Origin: Planctomyces sp.
GTDB lineage: Bacteria > Planctomycetota > Planctomycetia > Planctomycetales > Planctomycetaceae
Reading direction: 5' to 3'
Length of the DNA: 44,424 nt
Assembly: GCA_005778225.1 (NCBI GenBank)
Contig: SXPC01000127.1
Location: 1 to 44,424 of the forward strand
The stretch's first letter is position 1; the number at the start of each line of letters is the position of its first letter. The notes below the pieces were generated by a model. The model was given only the letters and a program-made list of their open reading frames with translations, was not told where the DNA came from and ran no database searches. This document shows positions 44,021 through 44,424 of this stretch, piece after piece. The translations under genes and the position numbers were made by a program.

Positions 44021-44424
44021 ATGCGATTTGCCTTCGTCCTTTACGTTCTGCTTTCCCTTGACCTGTCCGCAGCGATGGCAGATCAGCCCAATGCTGATCC
44101 GTACCCCACCCCGCTTAACAAAAAGGGACTACAGGTTCAGATGATCGACGATGCCATCGCACTCGGGGTGCAACACGCCGCTTTGAACGTCGATCTTTCT
44201 CAGCTGATCACATCAGACCTCCAAAAGGACACTCCCCGATGGACAACCAACGGAAAAGAGTACGCGTTCAATCCCGCCATCGTCGCAGACCTGGATGCGC
44301 GAGTAAAGCCCCTCAGTGATCGAAACATCGTAGTGAACTTGATCCTTCTCCCGTACGCATCCAAAGCCCCGGTCACCCAGCAGATCCTGCTTCATCCACG
44401 CTATGCAGCCAACGAAAAAAACAC
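44021..44424 (+). CDS. secreted DUF5722-like protein (3'-truncated)
   Basis: The frame is open from the ATG at 44021 to the window edge (134 residues). Signal peptide MRFAFVLYVLLSLDLSAAMA. The mature part starts DQPNADPYPTPLNKKGLQVQMIDDAIALGVQHAALN, which resembles the start of DUF5722 proteins of Planctomycetota, thought to have a glycoside-hydrolase-like barrel. The family name rests on memory of the KKGLQVQMxDDAIALGxxHAALN pattern, not on a search. The rest of the gene lies outside. Confidence 0.7.
   Translation, partial: MRFAFVLYVLLSLDLSAAMADQPNADPYPTPLNKKGLQVQMIDDAIALGVQHAALNVDLSQLITSDLQKDTPRWTTNGKEYAFNPAIVADLDARVKPLSDRNIVVNLILLPYASKAPVTQQILLHPRYAANEKN

Noticed and set aside
1-44424. 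Prophage, insertion sequence or genomic island
   Set aside because: No transposase, integrase, phage structural gene or tRNA-flanked junction was recognised; composition looks even throughout.

Overview
The window looks like a chromosomal stretch of a Planctomycetota bacterium. The evidence is a planctomycete-type gene repertoire (an exported tripeptidyl-peptidase-II-like protease, a redoxin/cytochrome c/copper-monooxygenase-like fusion, a CotH/VTC/DUF4956 cluster, a DUF5722-like protein, a deoxyhypusine-synthase-like protein), many exported proteins, mostly single-gene transcription units, frequent weak or absent Shine-Dalgarno sites, and short palindromic intergenic repeats. Genus and species cannot be told from the sequence alone. 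No tRNA, rRNA, CRISPR array, insertion sequence or prophage gene was recognised.

Layout. 1-3.5 kb (+): 3' end of an alkaline phosphatase overlapping a GGQ release-factor-like gene, then an OleC-like AMP-dependent ligase. 3.6-8.6 kb (-): a very large TPP II-like protease and an ECF sigma factor. 9.0-11.8 kb (+): a putative zinc-binding anti-sigma-like protein, a Bax-inhibitor-1 family membrane protein, and seryl-tRNA synthetase. 11.9-16.0 kb (-): a secreted protein of unknown function, a GH43-type glycosidase with a C-terminal jelly-roll-like domain, and two tandem paralogous membrane-anchored proteins. 16.1-17.8 kb (+): Nudix hydrolase, MogA, FmdB-type zinc ribbon. 17.9-22.5 kb (-): two exported amidohydrolase-type proteins. 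22.8-27.0 kb: a PAS-AraC regulator divergent from a bifunctional PutA. 27.2-33.0 kb (-): a complete tripartite RND efflux operon (adaptor, pump, outer-membrane lipoprotein). 33.7-37.1 kb (+): CotH kinase, VTC polyphosphate polymerase-like and DUF4956 genes. 37.2-41.2 kb (-): the redoxin/cytochrome c/monooxygenase-like fusion and a histidine kinase-response regulator pair. 41.4-43.8 kb (-): small unknown protein, VOC protein, deoxyhypusine-synthase-like enzyme, SMR (Gdx/SugE-type) exporter. 44.0 kb to the end (+): the start of a secreted DUF5722-like protein.

Functional links I would defend: adaptor, pump and outer-membrane factor form one efflux machine; the PAS-AraC protein probably controls proline catabolism by PutA; kinase and regulator are translationally coupled; CotH, VTC and DUF4956 form a recurring gene association whose role is unsettled; the two amidohydrolase-like exoproteins are co-transcribed.

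Most notable for follow-up: the exported TPP II with exactly conserved catalytic spacing, the half-degenerate double amidohydrolase with a histidine-rich tail, the tandem unknown membrane proteins sharing a cysteine motif next to a palindromic promoter region, the CotH protein with glycine-rich inserts and an EF-hand loop, three families of intergenic repeat elements, and a two-hairpin, terminator-ended segment at about 41.38-41.44 kb that may be a small RNA.
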